From Chryseobacterium taichungense (GTDB lineage Bacteria; Bacteroidota; Bacteroidia; Flavobacteriales; Weeksellaceae), in assembly GCF_900109935.1 (NCBI RefSeq), contig NZ_FOBV01000001.1:744001-808000 (forward strand): 64,000 nucleotides of DNA. The letters are read 5' to 3'. Shown in pieces: positions 37,345 through 47,356 of the stretch. How positions within the stretch are numbered: the first letter of the stretch is position 1; each line of letters opens with the position of its first letter. The notes beneath the pieces are model-generated. The model searched no databases. It had not been told where the DNA came from and saw only the letters and a list, made by a program, of their open reading frames with translations. The position numbers and the translations under genes were made by a program.

Positions 37345-38106
37345 TTATTCTGCATCGAAGTCAGCATCTTTATCAGCAGATACTACTTCTCCTTCTTCTT
37401 TAGATTTTTCTTTATCAGCTTTTCTCTGAGACTGACCTTCTTTGATAGCTTCAGAAACTACGCTAAGGATCATGTCGATAGATTTAGAAGCATCATCGTT
37501 TCCTGGGATTACGAAGTCTACTTTTCTAGGATCAGAGTTGGTATCAACTATACCGAAAACTGGAATACCTAATTTTTTAGCTTCAGTTACAGCGATGTGT
37601 TCTCTCAAGATATCAACTACAAATACAGCAGACGGAAGTCTCACCATGTCAGCGATAGAACCTAAGTTCTTCTCAAGGTTAGCTCTTTGTCTGTCTACCT
37701 GTAATCTTTCTTTTTTAGATAAAGTTTCGAACGTACCATCTTTTTTCATTTTGTCGATGGAGTTCATTTTTTTAACAGCCTTTCTGATAGTAACGAAATT
37801 CGTTAACATACCACCAGGCCATCTTTCTGTAATATAAGGCATATTAAGTTCAGAAGCGTGTTTTGCAACCACCTCTTTCGCTTGCTTTTTAGTAGCTACG
37901 AAAAGAACTTTTTTACCTGCAGAAGTTAATTTTTCTAAAGCGCTACAAGCTTCATCCAATTTAACAGCTGTTTTATGTAAGTCTACAATGTGAATACCAT
38001 TTTTCTCCATAAAAATGTATGGAGCCATATTTGGGTTCCACTTTCTAGTCATGTGACCGAAGTGTACGCCAGCCTCTAGAAGGTCTTTTACATTTGCTTT
38101 TGCCAT
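37345..38106 (-). CDS. rpsB: 30S ribosomal protein S2
   Basis: S2 is a small-subunit protein. The 253-residue sequence shows the family's LLEAGVHFGHMTRKWNPNM start, IVDLHKT, and the second signature VDTNSDPRKVDFVIPGNDDA near residue 195. It has the acidic C-terminal extension seen in Flavobacteriia. It is the last gene of rplM-rpsI-rpsB. The usual next gene, tsf, is not there but 15 kb away on the other strand. Confidence 0.97.
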   Translation of the reverse strand: MAKANVKDLLEAGVHFGHMTRKWNPNMAPYIFMEKNGIHIVDLHKTAVKLDEACSALEKLTSAGKKVLFVATKKQAKEVVAKHASELNMPYITERWPGGMLTNFVTIRKAVKKMNSIDKMKKDGTFETLSKKERLQVDRQRANLEKNLGSIADMVRLPSAVFVVDILREHIAVTEAKKLGIPVFGIVDTNSDPRKVDFVIPGNDDASKSIDMILSVVSEAIKEGQSQRKADKEKSKEEGEVVSADKDADFDAE

Positions 38107-38313
38107 GTTTTTTGTTTTTGTTAGTTTACTTTCCGTCTTTTAAACAATCAACAACTTCTTTAGATGGGAGAAGCGTTTGGATGCTAAACGTAACGGGCAA
38201 TTGGCGGTTTGCTTTTTTGCTTTTGGCAATGGGCTTGCGCCGAGATTAAGTTTAAATAAAATTTAATACATTTCTGTAGCCAATAGCTAATAGCCATTCG
38301 CCGACAGCAAATC
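38107..38313. other. rpsI-rpsB spacer with repeat-like text
   Basis: The 207-base spacer is unusually long for this operon. It contains short recurring words such as CCAATAGCTAATAGCCATTCG and TTGGCGGTTTGC near the rpsI end, a type of text that I associate with dispersed intergenic repeats in this group. No reading frame or terminator is evident. Confidence 0.4.
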
Positions 38314-38700
38314 TTAACGTTTTGAGAATTGGAATCTCTTTCTTGCTTTTTTCTGACCTGGCTTCTTTCTTTCCACCATTCTTGCGTCTCTTGTAAGTAA
38401 ACCAGCTGGTTTCAATGCTAATCTGAACTCAGCGTTGATTTCGCACAAAGCTCTTGAAATACCTAATCTGATAGCTTCTGCCTGACCTGTATTTCCACCA
38501 CCGAAAACGTTTACGGTAACGTCGTACTGACCAACAGTTTCAGAAAGGATAAATGGTTGGTTTAATTTGTAAACCATTACATCTGTAGAGAAGTATTCTT
38601 TAGCATCTTTACCGTTTACCGTAATATTACCAGTACCTGGCTTTACGTAAACTCTTGCTACAGAAGTTTTTCTTCTTCCGATTTTGTGAACTGTAGACAT
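38314..38700 (-). CDS. rpsI: 30S ribosomal protein S9
   Basis: This 128-residue basic protein has the hallmarks [37 protein letters not shown] and a C-terminus ending [12 protein letters not shown], where the final residues contact the tRNA anticodon region in the P site. It lies 5 bases after rplM, the standard pair. Confidence 0.97.
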   Translation of the reverse strand: MSTVHKIGRRKTSVARVYVKPGTGNITVNGKDAKEYFSTDVMVYKLNQPFILSETVGQYDVTVNVFGGGNTGQAEAIRLGISRALCEINAEFRLALKPAGLLTRDARMVERKKPGQKKARKRFQFSKR

Positions 38701-38705
38701 ATTAA

Positions 38706-39161
38706 TTATTTAAATTCGTTAACATTAATTGTTTTAGGCTGTTGAGCTTCATGTTTGTGCTCAGTTCCTTCATATAAATAAAGATTCTTAAGGATAGCAG
38801 CTCCAAGTCTGTTTTTTGGTAACATTCCTTTTACTGATTTTTCCAATACTTTTAAAGAATCTTTCTTTTGAAGTTCAGCCGCAGTCATAGACTTTTGACC
38901 TCCAGGATATCCTGTATGCCAGATATAAGTCTTGTCGTTCCACTTGTTTCCGGAAAGAGTTACTTTCCCAGCATTCAAAACGATTACGTTATCACCACAA
39001 TCTACGTGAGGTGTGTAGTTCGTCTTGTGCTTACCTCTCAAAATCTTTGCAACCGTAGAAGCTAATCTACCTAACGGCTGTCCTTCAGCGTCTACCACAA
39101 CCCATTCTTTATTAGCAGTAGCTTTGTTCGCTGAAACAGTTTTGTAACTTAATGTATTCAC
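38706..39161 (-). CDS. rplM: 50S ribosomal protein L13
   Basis: This 151-residue protein has the L13 signatures [35 protein letters not shown] and [11 protein letters not shown]. It leads the rplM-rpsI-rpsB operon from the promoter at 39208-39236. L13 is an early assembly protein of the large subunit. Confidence 0.97.
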   Translation of the reverse strand: MNTLSYKTVSANKATANKEWVVVDAEGQPLGRLASTVAKILRGKHKTNYTPHVDCGDNVIVLNAGKVTLSGNKWNDKTYIWHTGYPGGQKSMTAAELQKKDSLKVLEKSVKGMLPKNRLGAAILKNLYLYEGTEHKHEAQQPKTINVNEFK

Positions 39162-39207
39162 ACGTTTTAGTTAAAGATTAAACATAATTTTCCCCTAAAA
39201 GGGTGTG

Positions 39208-39236
39208 CAAAGGTACAAATTATTTTCGGAATGCAA
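39208..39236 (-). promoter_or_regulatory. rplM operon promoter
   Basis: TACCTTTG on the minus strand at 39215-39208 matches TAnnTTTG, with TTG at 39236-39234 and an 18-base spacer. The leader is about 45 bases and contains a small CCC/GGG hairpin near 39192-39203. Confidence 0.72.
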
Positions 39237-39453
39237 AATATATTTGACTTATATATTGATATACTTCTCCTTATATATTCGTTTAATTGATTCTTAAATA
39301 GTTGCTTATGGCAAAAATTGTAAGTGCAATATGAATAAGAAATACCGCTTAATCAAAATTAAATAATTAACTTTTTATCATGGAATTAATTAAATTTAAT
39401 TTAAAAATTAATTACAAAAATTGAAGATACCATCATAATTTAAAGCAAATATG

Positions 39454-39461
39454 TATATTTG
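39454..39461 (+). promoter_or_regulatory. Promoter minus-7 box before the DUF3667 gene
   Basis: TATATTTG matches TAnnTTTG, 20 bases before the ATG at 39482. Confidence 0.6.
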
Positions 39462-39481
39462 TTCTAAACCTTATATAAACT

Positions 39482-40594
39482 ATGAGCCACGGAAAAATCA
39501 GAGCAGATAAAACCTGTCTTAATTGCGGTCATCTTGTTGAAGAAAGATTCTGCCCGCACTGCGGACAGGAAAATACCGAAACAAAACAGCCTTTTCATTA
39601 TCTTTTTACGCATTTTATTGAAGATTTTACGCATTATGACGGTCAGTTCTGGAAAACAATCAGATATCTTTTGCTCAATCCAGGAAGGCTTACCAAAGAA
39701 TATCTTACAGGAAAAAGACAGACGTATGTCGCACCGGTAAAGCTTTATATTTTTATAAGTTTCATAACCTTTCTTCTTCCCTCTTTATTTTCCGGCTCTG
39801 AAGAGTATGATGACAAGCAAAATAAGAAAGAGATTACGGCTAAAGAATTGAAGGAAAAGCAAACGGAAGAGAAAATTACCAAATTTACAGACAGTCTTGC
39901 ACTGCAGCTAAAGAGTAAGAATATTAAAAATCAGAAACCAGAAACCTATAAAGATGCCAAAATTACGGAGGTCAACGGCAATGATATAGAAACTGACGCC
40001 CTATCAGAAACCAATGATGGAAAAATGAGTGTTCTCGGGGCTACCAATATGAAGCAGTTTGATTCTCTCTATGCAAAAAAAGTCAGCGATCGTCGTGTCT
40101 TTGATTTCCTGAGGCCTTTTGCATCAAAAGTATTTCATCTGCAGGATCAAGGTCTGGGAAAGGAGGAAATTCTCAACAGATTCTCCGAAACTTTTATCCA
40201 TACACTTCCAAAGGCTCTTTTTGTATATCTTCCTATTTTTGCTTTTTTCCTATGGATTTTCCATAACAAAAAGAAATGGTGGTATTTTGACCATGGCATA
40301 TTTACGCTCCATTATTTCTCTTTCCTGTTATTAGGGATCCTTATCCTGATATTCTTCAACAGGTTTCTCGATATGATTCCGGACAATATTTTCGTTAGTG
40401 TCTTACAGATATTAGCTTATATGGGCGGTGTTATCTATATATTTATCTACTTTTTTATAGCACACCACCGGGTTTATGAAAGTTCAAGAGGCATCAGTCT
40501 GTTAAAAGGTTTTTTACTGCTCATCATAAATTTTATAGGAATTATGTGTATGTTGCTTTTACTAATGTATATAAGCTTTATGATGATGCATTAA
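39482..40594 (+). CDS. DUF3667-type membrane protein with N-terminal zinc ribbon
   Basis: This 370-residue protein opens with a zinc-ribbon CLNCGHLVEERFCPHCGQEN (two CxxC pairs) and continues with HYLFTHFIEDFTHYDGQFWKTIRYLLLNPGRL and TGKRQTYVAPVKLYIFISF, the conserved features of DUF3667. A first membrane segment lies near residue 95. A charged cytoplasmic or periplasmic region follows to about 240, and four or so membrane helices fill the C-terminus. Function is unknown. It overlaps the convergent gene by 4 bases. Confidence 0.8.
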   Translation: MSHGKIRADKTCLNCGHLVEERFCPHCGQENTETKQPFHYLFTHFIEDFTHYDGQFWKTIRYLLLNPGRLTKEYLTGKRQTYVAPVKLYIFISFITFLLPSLFSGSEEYDDKQNKKEITAKELKEKQTEEKITKFTDSLALQLKSKNIKNQKPETYKDAKITEVNGNDIETDALSETNDGKMSVLGATNMKQFDSLYAKKVSDRRVFDFLRPFASKVFHLQDQGLGKEEILNRFSETFIHTLPKALFVYLPIFAFFLWIFHNKKKWWYFDHGIFTLHYFSFLLLGILILIFFNRFLDMIPDNIFVSVLQILAYMGGVIYIFIYFFIAHHRVYESSRGISLLKGFLLLIINFIGIMCMLLLLMYISFMMMH

Positions 40595-40923
40595 TTACGA
40601 AGTGTTTTACTTGCTCTGAAGCTTGCAATAAGATAATAAGCAACAAAAACCGTAGAAAATTTCAGGACAGAGGGTATTGCCAATTCGAGATTGAATAATA
40701 AAGCACCAACCGCTACTAAAACTGCCATTGCCAAAAAAGACAAACCTAGCTTTTGTGGCAATGTAAAATTGGGTGTATCCAGATAATAGGCAATTCCCCA
40801 GGCAAAACCAAATGCGATAGCATAATAAATATCAAGTCCTATATTCTCTGAACTGTAAAAGAAATAATTAATTAAAAAACTTAAAACCGTTCCCAATAAA
40901 AAATAGAGCAATGCCTTTTTCAT
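40591..40923 (-). CDS. Small integral membrane protein
   Basis: This 110-residue hydrophobic protein has about four predicted membrane helices (near 4-22, 29-47, 58-78 and 82-102) and a short basic C-terminal tail. I do not recognise a family. A TACTTTTG box on the minus strand at 40948-40941 gives it its own promoter. The 3' end overlaps the DUF3667 gene's end by 4 bases. Confidence 0.6.
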   Translation of the reverse strand: MKKALLYFLLGTVLSFLINYFFYSSENIGLDIYYAIAFGFAWGIAYYLDTPNFTLPQKLGLSFLAMAVLVAVGALLFNLELAIPSVLKFSTVFVAYYLIASFRASKTLRN

Positions 40924-40940
40924 ATACTTTAAATATGATG

Positions 40941-40948
40941 CAAAAGTA
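40941..40948 (-). promoter_or_regulatory. Promoter minus-7 box of the small membrane protein
   Basis: TACTTTTG on the minus strand matches TAnnTTTG, 17 bases before the start at 40923. Confidence 0.55.
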
Positions 40949-41147
40949 GAGAAATTAATTTGAGAATCTAAAAGGAGCTCATCATGAAATTAACTTTCCA
41001 ATTTCTATATTTTTCAACCGTACAGTTAATCTCAACCTCATCTTAAACGAATGTTTGTTCCATCGGAAAATGCGCAAAAGATAAATTCCATATAAATAAT
41101 TAAAAATCAAAATATTAGCAACAAATCTAAGGTTGTTATTTTATTGT

Positions 41148-41155
41148 TATATTTG
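41148..41155 (+). promoter_or_regulatory. icmF promoter minus-7 box
   Basis: TATATTTG matches TAnnTTTG, 26 bases before the ATG at 41182. Confidence 0.55.
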
Positions 41156-41181
41156 GAATTCAGAAATTTTCTAGATTTTTT

Positions 41182-44100
41182 ATGGAAACCCAAAAATATA
41201 CTCCTAAAAACAAAGTAAGAATCGTAACAGCTGCGTCGTTATTCGACGGACATGATGCTGCGATTAATATTATGCGTCGTGTGATCCAGGGAACAGGATG
41301 CGAAGTCATTCACCTTGGGCATGACAAATCTGCTGAAGAAGTTGTCAATACAGCGATTCAGGAAGATGCCAACGCGATTGCCTTAACTTCTTATCAAGGC
41401 GGTCACAATGAATATTTTAAATACATTTATGACCTTTTAAGAGAGAAAAATTCTCCGCAAATCAAAATTTTTGGCGGCGGCGGCGGTGTTATTCTGCCTG
41501 AAGAAATCAAAGATTTAATGTCTTACGGAATCGACAGAATTTATTCCCCGGATGACGGTCGTGAGCTTGGATTACAGGGAATGATTGACGATTTAGTGCA
41601 GAGATCAGATTTCGCAACAGGAAAAGATGTGACAGCTACAGATTTGGATTCAATTAATTTCGAAAACCCTACTAGTATTGCTAAAATCATTTCAGCTGTG
41701 GAAAACTTTTCCGATGAAAAACCTGAATTAATAAAAGCCATCGACGAAAATTCAAAAGATCTACATATTCCAATCATCGGGATCACCGGTACTGGTGGAG
41801 CCGGAAAGTCTTCTTTAACTGACGAGCTGGTAAGACGTTTTCTTCGTTCCAATACCGATAAAAAGATTGCGATTATCTCCATTGACCCTTCAAAGAAAAA
41901 AACAGGAGGTGCACTTTTGGGAGATAGAATCCGTATGAACGCGATCAATGACCCGAGAGTTTATATGCGCTCAATGGCGACAAGAGAAAACAACGTTTCG
42001 GTTTCTCCGTTCATTCATTCCGCATTGAATGTGTTGAAATTAGCCCATCCCGATGTTATCATTCTAGAAACTTCAGGAATTGGACAATCCGGTTCGGAAG
42101 TTTCAGATTTCGCCGATGTTTGCATGTATGTGATGACTCCCGAATATGGAGCTTCTACACAGCTGGAAAAAATCGACATGTTGGATTATGCTGATTTGGT
42201 TGCTTTAAATAAATCGGACAAAAGAGGTGCCCTTGATGCGCTTCAGGCGGTCAGAAAACAGTTCCAGAGAAATCATTTGCTGTGGGAACAGCGATTGGAC
42301 GAAATGCCGGTCTATGCGACAAAAGCATCTCAGTTCAATGATCATGGAACGACTGAATTGTACAACAGATTGGTTTCTAAAGTCAATGATAAATTCGCTG
42401 ATTTAAACTTAAAAAGCTTTATTGAACAAGAAGTTACAGACGAAGTAACGATTATTCCACCGAAAAGGGTTCGTTACCTTTCTGAAATTGTTGAAAATAA
42501 CAGACAATATGATGCTACCGTTGAAAAGCAGGCTGAACTGGCGAGAACAATGTACCATATTGAAGGTGTTAAAAAAATTATTTCCAACGAAACTTTAGAT
42601 ACTGAATACCAGAAGGCTGAAAAAGAATTACAGCAGGAAAACATCGACTTTCTGCAAAATTGGGATAGCACAAAAGAAGCTTTCAAAGCGGAGTTTTATT
42701 CATACTTCGTGAGAGGAAAAGAAATCAAAGTTGAAACCTCAACAGAATCTTTATCCCACTTAAGAATTCCAAAAATTGCTTTACCAAAATACAACGACTG
42801 GGGCGATTTAATCAAATGGAAAGGCCAAGAAAACCTTCCGGGAAGCTTTCCTTATACAGCAGGAATTTACCCTTTCAAAAGAACCGGAGAAGACCCGACA
42901 AGAATGTTTGCCGGAGAAGGAGGTCCTGAAAGAACCAACAGAAGATTCCATTACGTTTCTGCGGAAATGCCGGCAAAACGTTTGTCTACAGCGTTTGACT
43001 CGGTAACATTGTACGGACAAGACCCAGCTTTACCACCAGATATTTATGGTAAAATCGGAAATGCGGGCGTTTCAATCGCAACGTTGGATGATGCTAAAAA
43101 ATTATATTCAGGATTTGACTTGGTAAATGCATTGACATCTGTTTCAATGACGATCAACGGACCTGCTCCGATGTTGTTGGCTTTCTTTATGAATGCTGCT
43201 ATCGACCAGAATGTTGAAAAATATATTGCAGAAAATAATTTGGAGGCTAAGGTTGAGGCTAAGCTTAAGGAAAAGTTTGACGATAAAGGGTTGGCAAGAC
43301 CAAAATATAATGGTGAATTGCCACCTTCAAATAATGGTTTAGGATTAAAGTTATTGGGAATCACCGGAGACGAAATTATTCCTGCCGATGTTTACGCTGA
43401 AATTAAAGCCAAAACCATCGCAACCGTTCGCGGAACTGTTCAGGCAGACATTTTAAAAGAAGACCAGGCTCAGAACACCTGTATTTTCTCAACTGAATTT
43501 GCCTTGAGATTAATGGGTGACGTTCAGGAATATTTTATCAAAGAAAAAGTAAGAAACTTCTACTCTGTTTCGATCTCTGGTTATCACATTGCGGAAGCGG
43601 GAGCCAATCCGGTTTCTCAGCTGGCATTTACGTTAGCAAATGGTTTCACGTATGTTGAATATTATCTGTCAAGAGGAATGGATATTAATGATTTTGCACC
43701 AAATTTATCCTTCTTCTTCTCCAACGGTATCGACCCTGAATACTCTGTAATCGGACGTGTAGCAAGAAGAATCTGGGCCAAAGCCATGAAATTAAAATAC
43801 GGAGCCGATGAAAGAAGCCAGATGCTGAAATATCACATCCAGACTTCCGGACGTTCGCTTCACGCCCAGGAAATTGATTTTAATGATATCAGAACGACTT
43901 TACAGGCGTTATATGCGATTTACGACAACTGCAATTCACTGCACACAAATGCTTACGACGAAGCGATTACGACTCCAACTGAACAGTCTGTACGAAGAGC
44001 GATGGCGATTCAGCTGATTATCAATAAAGAACTTGGATTGGCTAAAAATGAAAATCCACTGCAAGGTTCATTTATTATTGAAGAATTAACGGATCTGGTG

Positions 44101-44529
44101 GAAGAAGCTGTTTATGCAGAATTCGACAGAATCACGGAAAGAGGCGGTGTTTTAGGTGCTATGGAAACCATGTATCAGCGTTCAAAAATCCAGGAAGAAT
44201 CGATGCATTATGAGTGGCTGAAACACACGGGAGAATATCCGATCATTGGTGTAAATACGTTCCTAGGAAAAGACGGTTCGCCAACAGTACTTCCTGGAGA
44301 AGTAATCCGTTCGACGGAGGAAGAAAAACAGGCTCAGATTGAGACCTTACACAACTTCCAGAAAGCGAATGAAAATAAGTCCAATGAAGCATTAAAACAA
44401 TTACAACACGCCGCTATCAATCAGCAAAACTTATTTGAAGTGATGATGGATGCCGTGAAATACTGTTCATTAGGACAGATTACCAATGCTTTGTTTGAAG
44501 TAGGTGGCAAGTATAGAAGAAACATGTAA
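41182..44529 (+). CDS. icmF: Fused isobutyryl-CoA mutase (IcmF-like)
   Basis: This 1115-residue B12 enzyme is built as cobalamin-binding domain (about 12-145; [13 protein letters not shown] with the cobalt-ligand histidine, and the IFGGGGGVI loop), a MeaI-type GTPase chaperone (about 195-420; P-loop [16 protein letters not shown]), and a mutase barrel (about 540-1100; [29 protein letters not shown]). This domain order is that of IcmF, which interconverts isobutyryl-CoA and n-butyryl-CoA with built-in G-protein repair. Classical methylmalonyl-CoA mutase keeps the cobalamin domain at the C-terminus. The Phe in YPFKR, where methylmalonyl-CoA mutases have another residue, fits IcmF. Substrate preference is inferred. 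Confidence 0.88.
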   Translation: METQKYTPKNKVRIVTAASLFDGHDAAINIMRRVIQGTGCEVIHLGHDKSAEEVVNTAIQEDANAIALTSYQGGHNEYFKYIYDLLREKNSPQIKIFGGGGGVILPEEIKDLMSYGIDRIYSPDDGRELGLQGMIDDLVQRSDFATGKDVTATDLDSINFENPTSIAKIISAVENFSDEKPELIKAIDENSKDLHIPIIGITGTGGAGKSSLTDELVRRFLRSNTDKKIAIISIDPSKKKTGGALLGDRIRMNAINDPRVYMRSMATRENNVSVSPFIHSALNVLKLAHPDVIILETSGIGQSGSEVSDFADVCMYVMTPEYGASTQLEKIDMLDYADLVALNKSDKRGALDALQAVRKQFQRNHLLWEQRLDEMPVYATKASQFNDHGTTELYNRLVSKVNDKFADLNLKSFIEQEVTDEVTIIPPKRVRYLSEIVENNRQYDATVEKQAELARTMYHIEGVKKIISNETLDTEYQKAEKELQQENIDFLQNWDSTKEAFKAEFYSYFVRGKEIKVETSTESLSHLRIPKIALPKYNDWGDLIKWKGQENLPGSFPYTAGIYPFKRTGEDPTRMFAGEGGPERTNRRFHYVSAEMPAKRLSTAFDSVTLYGQDPALPPDIYGKIGNAGVSIATLDDAKKLYSGFDLVNALTSVSMTINGPAPMLLAFFMNAAIDQNVEKYIAENNLEAKVEAKLKEKFDDKGLARPKYNGELPPSNNGLGLKLLGITGDEIIPADVYAEIKAKTIATVRGTVQADILKEDQAQNTCIFSTEFALRLMGDVQEYFIKEKVRNFYSVSISGYHIAEAGANPVSQLAFTLANGFTYVEYYLSRGMDINDFAPNLSFFFSNGIDPEYSVIGRVARRIWAKAMKLKYGADERSQMLKYHIQTSGRSLHAQEIDFNDIRTTLQALYAIYDNCNSLHTNAYDEAITTPTEQSVRRAMAIQLIINKELGLAKNENPLQGSFIIEELTDLVEEAVYAEFDRITERGGVLGAMETMYQRSKIQEESMHYEWLKHTGEYPIIGVNTFLGKDGSPTVLPGEVIRSTEEEKQAQIETLHNFQKANENKSNEALKQLQHAAINQQNLFEVMMDAVKYCSLGQITNALFEVGGKYRRNM

Positions 44530-44570
44530 TTAACTTTTCAATTAGAAGTTTAAAAATTAATATTATAAAT

Positions 44571-44600
44571 AAATCTCCGGGGAAATTCGGAGATTTTTCT
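44571..44600 (+). terminator. icmF terminator
   Basis: AAATCTCCG pairs perfectly with CGGAGATTT around an 8-base loop, followed by a short T-run. Confidence 0.78.
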
Positions 44601-44647
44601 ATTTTACAATTGAATTTTAATAACTTTATACAAACTAAAATCATTTT

Positions 44648-45053
44648 ATGGAAACACAAATTTTTATAATTATTTTAATCTGTTTATATATAAATTTCTT
44701 CAAATTATGTTCAACGGTTCCAATATGAAACCAGAAATTTTTCTAAACTTTTTTCAGGAGGGCATATAGATCCAGATATTCAGCAAAAAGTAACTCCAAC
44801 TTATGTTGGTATTATGGTTATAATCAATGTAATATTATTATTTGGAATTGGATTTTTATTGTGGCAAACTAAAAATTGGTGGTTTGCTTCAATTATTTTA
44901 ATTCTCATTTTCTTTTCATCGACCATTTTGCAGATGATTATTCTTTTTCCTAGTAAAAGAAGTATATATTCAAAAATGCTGCAACAGGCAATGAAAGGAA
45001 ATCCTGTTGAAAATTTACAATATGTGAATAAACTTATGGAAATATTAAAATAA
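44648..45053 (+). pseudogene. Small membrane protein gene, probably frameshifted near 44690-44700
   Basis: An intact ATG frame at 44814-45053 encodes 79 residues with two membrane helices. In the same frame, codons upstream to 44694 read like real protein (FSKLFSGGHIDPDIQQ, PTYVGIM) but have no ATG. A second frame starting at the ATG at 44648 encodes a hydrophobic segment (METQIFIIILICLYI) and dies at 44726. A single one-base shift near 44690-44700 would join the two into a roughly 135-residue protein with three membrane segments. It is either a broken gene, a sequencing error, or a short 79-residue protein. No family recognised. Confidence 0.5.
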
Positions 45054-45270
45054 AATAGACTATTTGAAATCATTTTATTCAATATATTCTAAAGTAAATT
45101 CAATGCATCTTTTGTAATTTTCCCTGTTAACTACATGGAATTAAAATTTACTATACAATTTAAAAAACTAAAATTATTATAACCTGTATGAATCAGGTAT
45201 ATTTAGATAAAGTTTAATGTAAGAATTATACAAGATTCAACTATGTAATTTTTAAGGTCATTTTTACTGC

Positions 45271-45981
45271 ATGAAACCCAAAGCCATCTTCAACTGGAGC
45301 AGCGGAAAAGATTCTGCGTTTGCCCTATATAAAATCGTAAAAGAAGACCAATTTGAGATCACTTCTTTGCTCACAAGTATTAATAAGGAATTCCAAAGAA
45401 TATCCATGCACGGCGTTCACATTTCATTGTTGGAAAAACAGGCTGAAAGTTTAGGGTTTCCATTAATTAAAATGGAACTTCCGCAAGAACCGACCATGGA
45501 AGAATACCAGGATATGATGAGTAAAACTATGAATGAAACTAAATCTCAAGGCATTACGCATTCTGTTTTTGGAGACATTTTCCTGGAAGATTTAAGAAAA
45601 TATCGAGAAGATCAATTAGAGTCTGTAGGAATTAAGGGGATTTTTCCCCTATGGAAAATCAATACCACTGATTTGATTCATGATTTTCTGGATTTAGGTT
45701 TTAAAACAATCGTGACTTGTGTGAATGAAATATATCTTGACAAAAGCTTTGCCGGAAGAATAATTGATGAAAATTTCATTAAAGATTTACCTGAAAATGT
45801 AGATCCCTGCGGAGAAAATGGTGAATTTCACACGTTCACTTTTGATGGACCGATTTTTAAGAAACCTATTGATTTTGAAATTGGGGAAATTGTGAAAAAG
45901 ACCTATCCCAAGCCAAAATCAGACACTGAAAACGATGATGGTGAATATGTTTTCTGGTTTTGTGATCTGGTTTTAGAATGA
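45271..45981 (+). CDS. Dph6-related ATP pyrophosphatase (diphthine-ammonia ligase family)
   Basis: This 236-residue PP-loop ATPase has FNWSSGKDSAFALY at the N-terminus, HGVHISLLEKQAESLG, FGDIFLEDLRKYRE near residue 95, and the family hallmark DPCGENGEFHTFTFDGPIF near residue 190. Eukaryotic and archaeal members amidate diphthine on EF-2. Bacteria lack diphthamide, so the bacterial substrate is unknown. It stands alone between a terminator-poor spacer and a convergent operon. Confidence 0.82.
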   Translation: MKPKAIFNWSSGKDSAFALYKIVKEDQFEITSLLTSINKEFQRISMHGVHISLLEKQAESLGFPLIKMELPQEPTMEEYQDMMSKTMNETKSQGITHSVFGDIFLEDLRKYREDQLESVGIKGIFPLWKINTTDLIHDFLDLGFKTIVTCVNEIYLDKSFAGRIIDENFIKDLPENVDPCGENGEFHTFTFDGPIFKKPIDFEIGEIVKKTYPKPKSDTENDDGEYVFWFCDLVLE

Positions 45982-45992
45982 AAGAGCATTCA

Positions 45993-46718
45993 TTAATTTA
46001 CCGAAAGATCCAAGAAATTTCTCATTTTATTTAAGCTCTCCCTGTGTTTCAAAAAGTTAATCATGAGAAAAATAGTCATTACATAAAGCAAATATGGAAA
46101 AACCAATGCGATGGACAATGAGAAAACTGAAACGGGATCATCTGTTTTGAAAAATTTAAAGATATGCCTGTCATCTCTTAGAGTGAGCTGAAATAGTAAA
46201 TTGATACATAGTGCAAAGATGCCAAGATTTTGCTGATATACTGTATAGAAAAGCTTTTTCTGGTATTTAAAATCTTTCCTGACATACTTCCGCATATCTT
46301 TGCTGAAAACCCAACATAAAAATGGAACCAGTATAAATAATGAATGGTATAATTTTAAAAGACTATTGTAAACCTCCTGATCTGCCGATATAAAAACCAG
46401 ACCGGCATTCACTAAAAAAGCAATGAATCCTAGAAGTAAGGATTTTCTGATAATATTATTATACTTTTCCTTAACAATTCTTTTTAAAATCACCGGAATT
46501 CCTCCGCTGTAAAAGACAGAATATGTCGTTGTTTTAAATTCGTCTTCCCAGATCTTCTGCGTTTTATGAAAAGCTTCTTCAAAACTTACATTCTCATTAG
46601 CCTGAATGTCTGAAATCTGTGAGATCATATGATCTTTCACTTCCAGTAAAATATCTAAGGGCAGCCTGTGAAGAATGAGATAATCGGTTACCTGTTGCTC
46701 CTGTTCTTTAAATGACAT
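45993..46718 (-). CDS. PadR-linked membrane protein, paralogue C
   Basis: This 241-residue protein has an N-terminal helical domain at about 1-75 with EVKDHMISQIS and an EAFHKTQKIWEDEF segment, then about four membrane helices. The N-terminal domain is shared with the two genes upstream and recalls the HAAS-type domain paired with PadR regulators in Bacillota. It is the last gene of the operon. Function is unknown. Confidence 0.7.
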   Translation of the reverse strand: MSFKEQEQQVTDYLILHRLPLDILLEVKDHMISQISDIQANENVSFEEAFHKTQKIWEDEFKTTTYSVFYSGGIPVILKRIVKEKYNNIIRKSLLLGFIAFLVNAGLVFISADQEVYNSLLKLYHSLFILVPFLCWVFSKDMRKYVRKDFKYQKKLFYTVYQQNLGIFALCINLLFQLTLRDDRHIFKFFKTDDPVSVFSLSIALVFPYLLYVMTIFLMINFLKHRESLNKMRNFLDLSVN

Positions 46719-46738
46719 CTTATTTTAACATTAAAATT

Positions 46739-47356
46739 TTATAATAAAACATTAACTCTCCTCGAATTAAAATATAAAAGTTGAAACTGAATAACTAAAG
46801 AATACATAAAAAAGAATTTTGTAACCTGAAGATCAATTGTTTCCCAATAATCTCTTGTAAAATAGTACCCGAAAGAAAACATCGCCAGTCCCAAAAACAT
46901 ATTTCTGACTAATAATGGATGAAAGCTCATTGAAATATAACTGGAAAATTTCAGGCTTCTCCTGATAAAATTATAAAGCAGAAGTAAAAACCAGATTCCT
47001 GTCAGCAATATTTGCAAGGTAATGAAAAAGTCAGGATTTATATGATACAATACAAAAGATGCTCCGGCAAATACAAATGAAATCAGTGTCATTTTGCGGA
47101 ATCTTTGATGCAGGATCTCTCTTTCGATTCTCGCTATTCTTTTAAATGAAAAGAAATCAGCTTTTACCATTTCCAATTCATTTTTCCAGCTGACCTTTGT
47201 AGCCAGAAATGCCTCCTGAAAACTATACCCTTTGTCTTCCATCAAATTGGAAATCTGCAGGATAAAATGATCTTTTATTTCGGAATGCAACTTTGAAGAC
47301 AATTTTTTCGAGTCTAAGTATAATCCGATAGTGTTCTGTTGATCTAATGTTATCAT
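46739..47356 (-). CDS. PadR-linked membrane protein, paralogue B
   Basis: This 205-residue member of the same set has N-terminal LDSKKLSSKLHSEIKDHFILQIS, EAFLATKVSWKNEL, a basic linker (FKRIARIEREIL), then four membrane helices. It overlaps paralogue A by 4 bases and precedes paralogue C by 20 bases. Function unknown. Confidence 0.7.
   Translation of the reverse strand: MITLDQQNTIGLYLDSKKLSSKLHSEIKDHFILQISNLMEDKGYSFQEAFLATKVSWKNELEMVKADFFSFKRIARIEREILHQRFRKMTLISFVFAGASFVLYHINPDFFITLQILLTGIWFLLLLYNFIRRSLKFSSYISMSFHPLLVRNMFLGLAMFSFGYYFTRDYWETIDLQVTKFFFMYSLVIQFQLLYFNSRRVNVLL

Larger units (their letters stand above)
39162..39481. other. Divergent intergenic region rplM / DUF3667 gene
   Basis: These 320 bases hold the rplM promoter on minus and a TATATTTG box for the next plus-strand gene. 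The middle, 39240-39440, is very AT-rich with short runs such as AATTAATTAAATTTAATTTAAAAATTAATT (split palindromic AT text). I see no gene in it. Confidence 0.55.

Noticed and set aside
38107..38313. A hidden small gene between rpsI and rpsB
   Set aside because: No frame longer than a few dozen codons with a start was found; the text is repeat-like.
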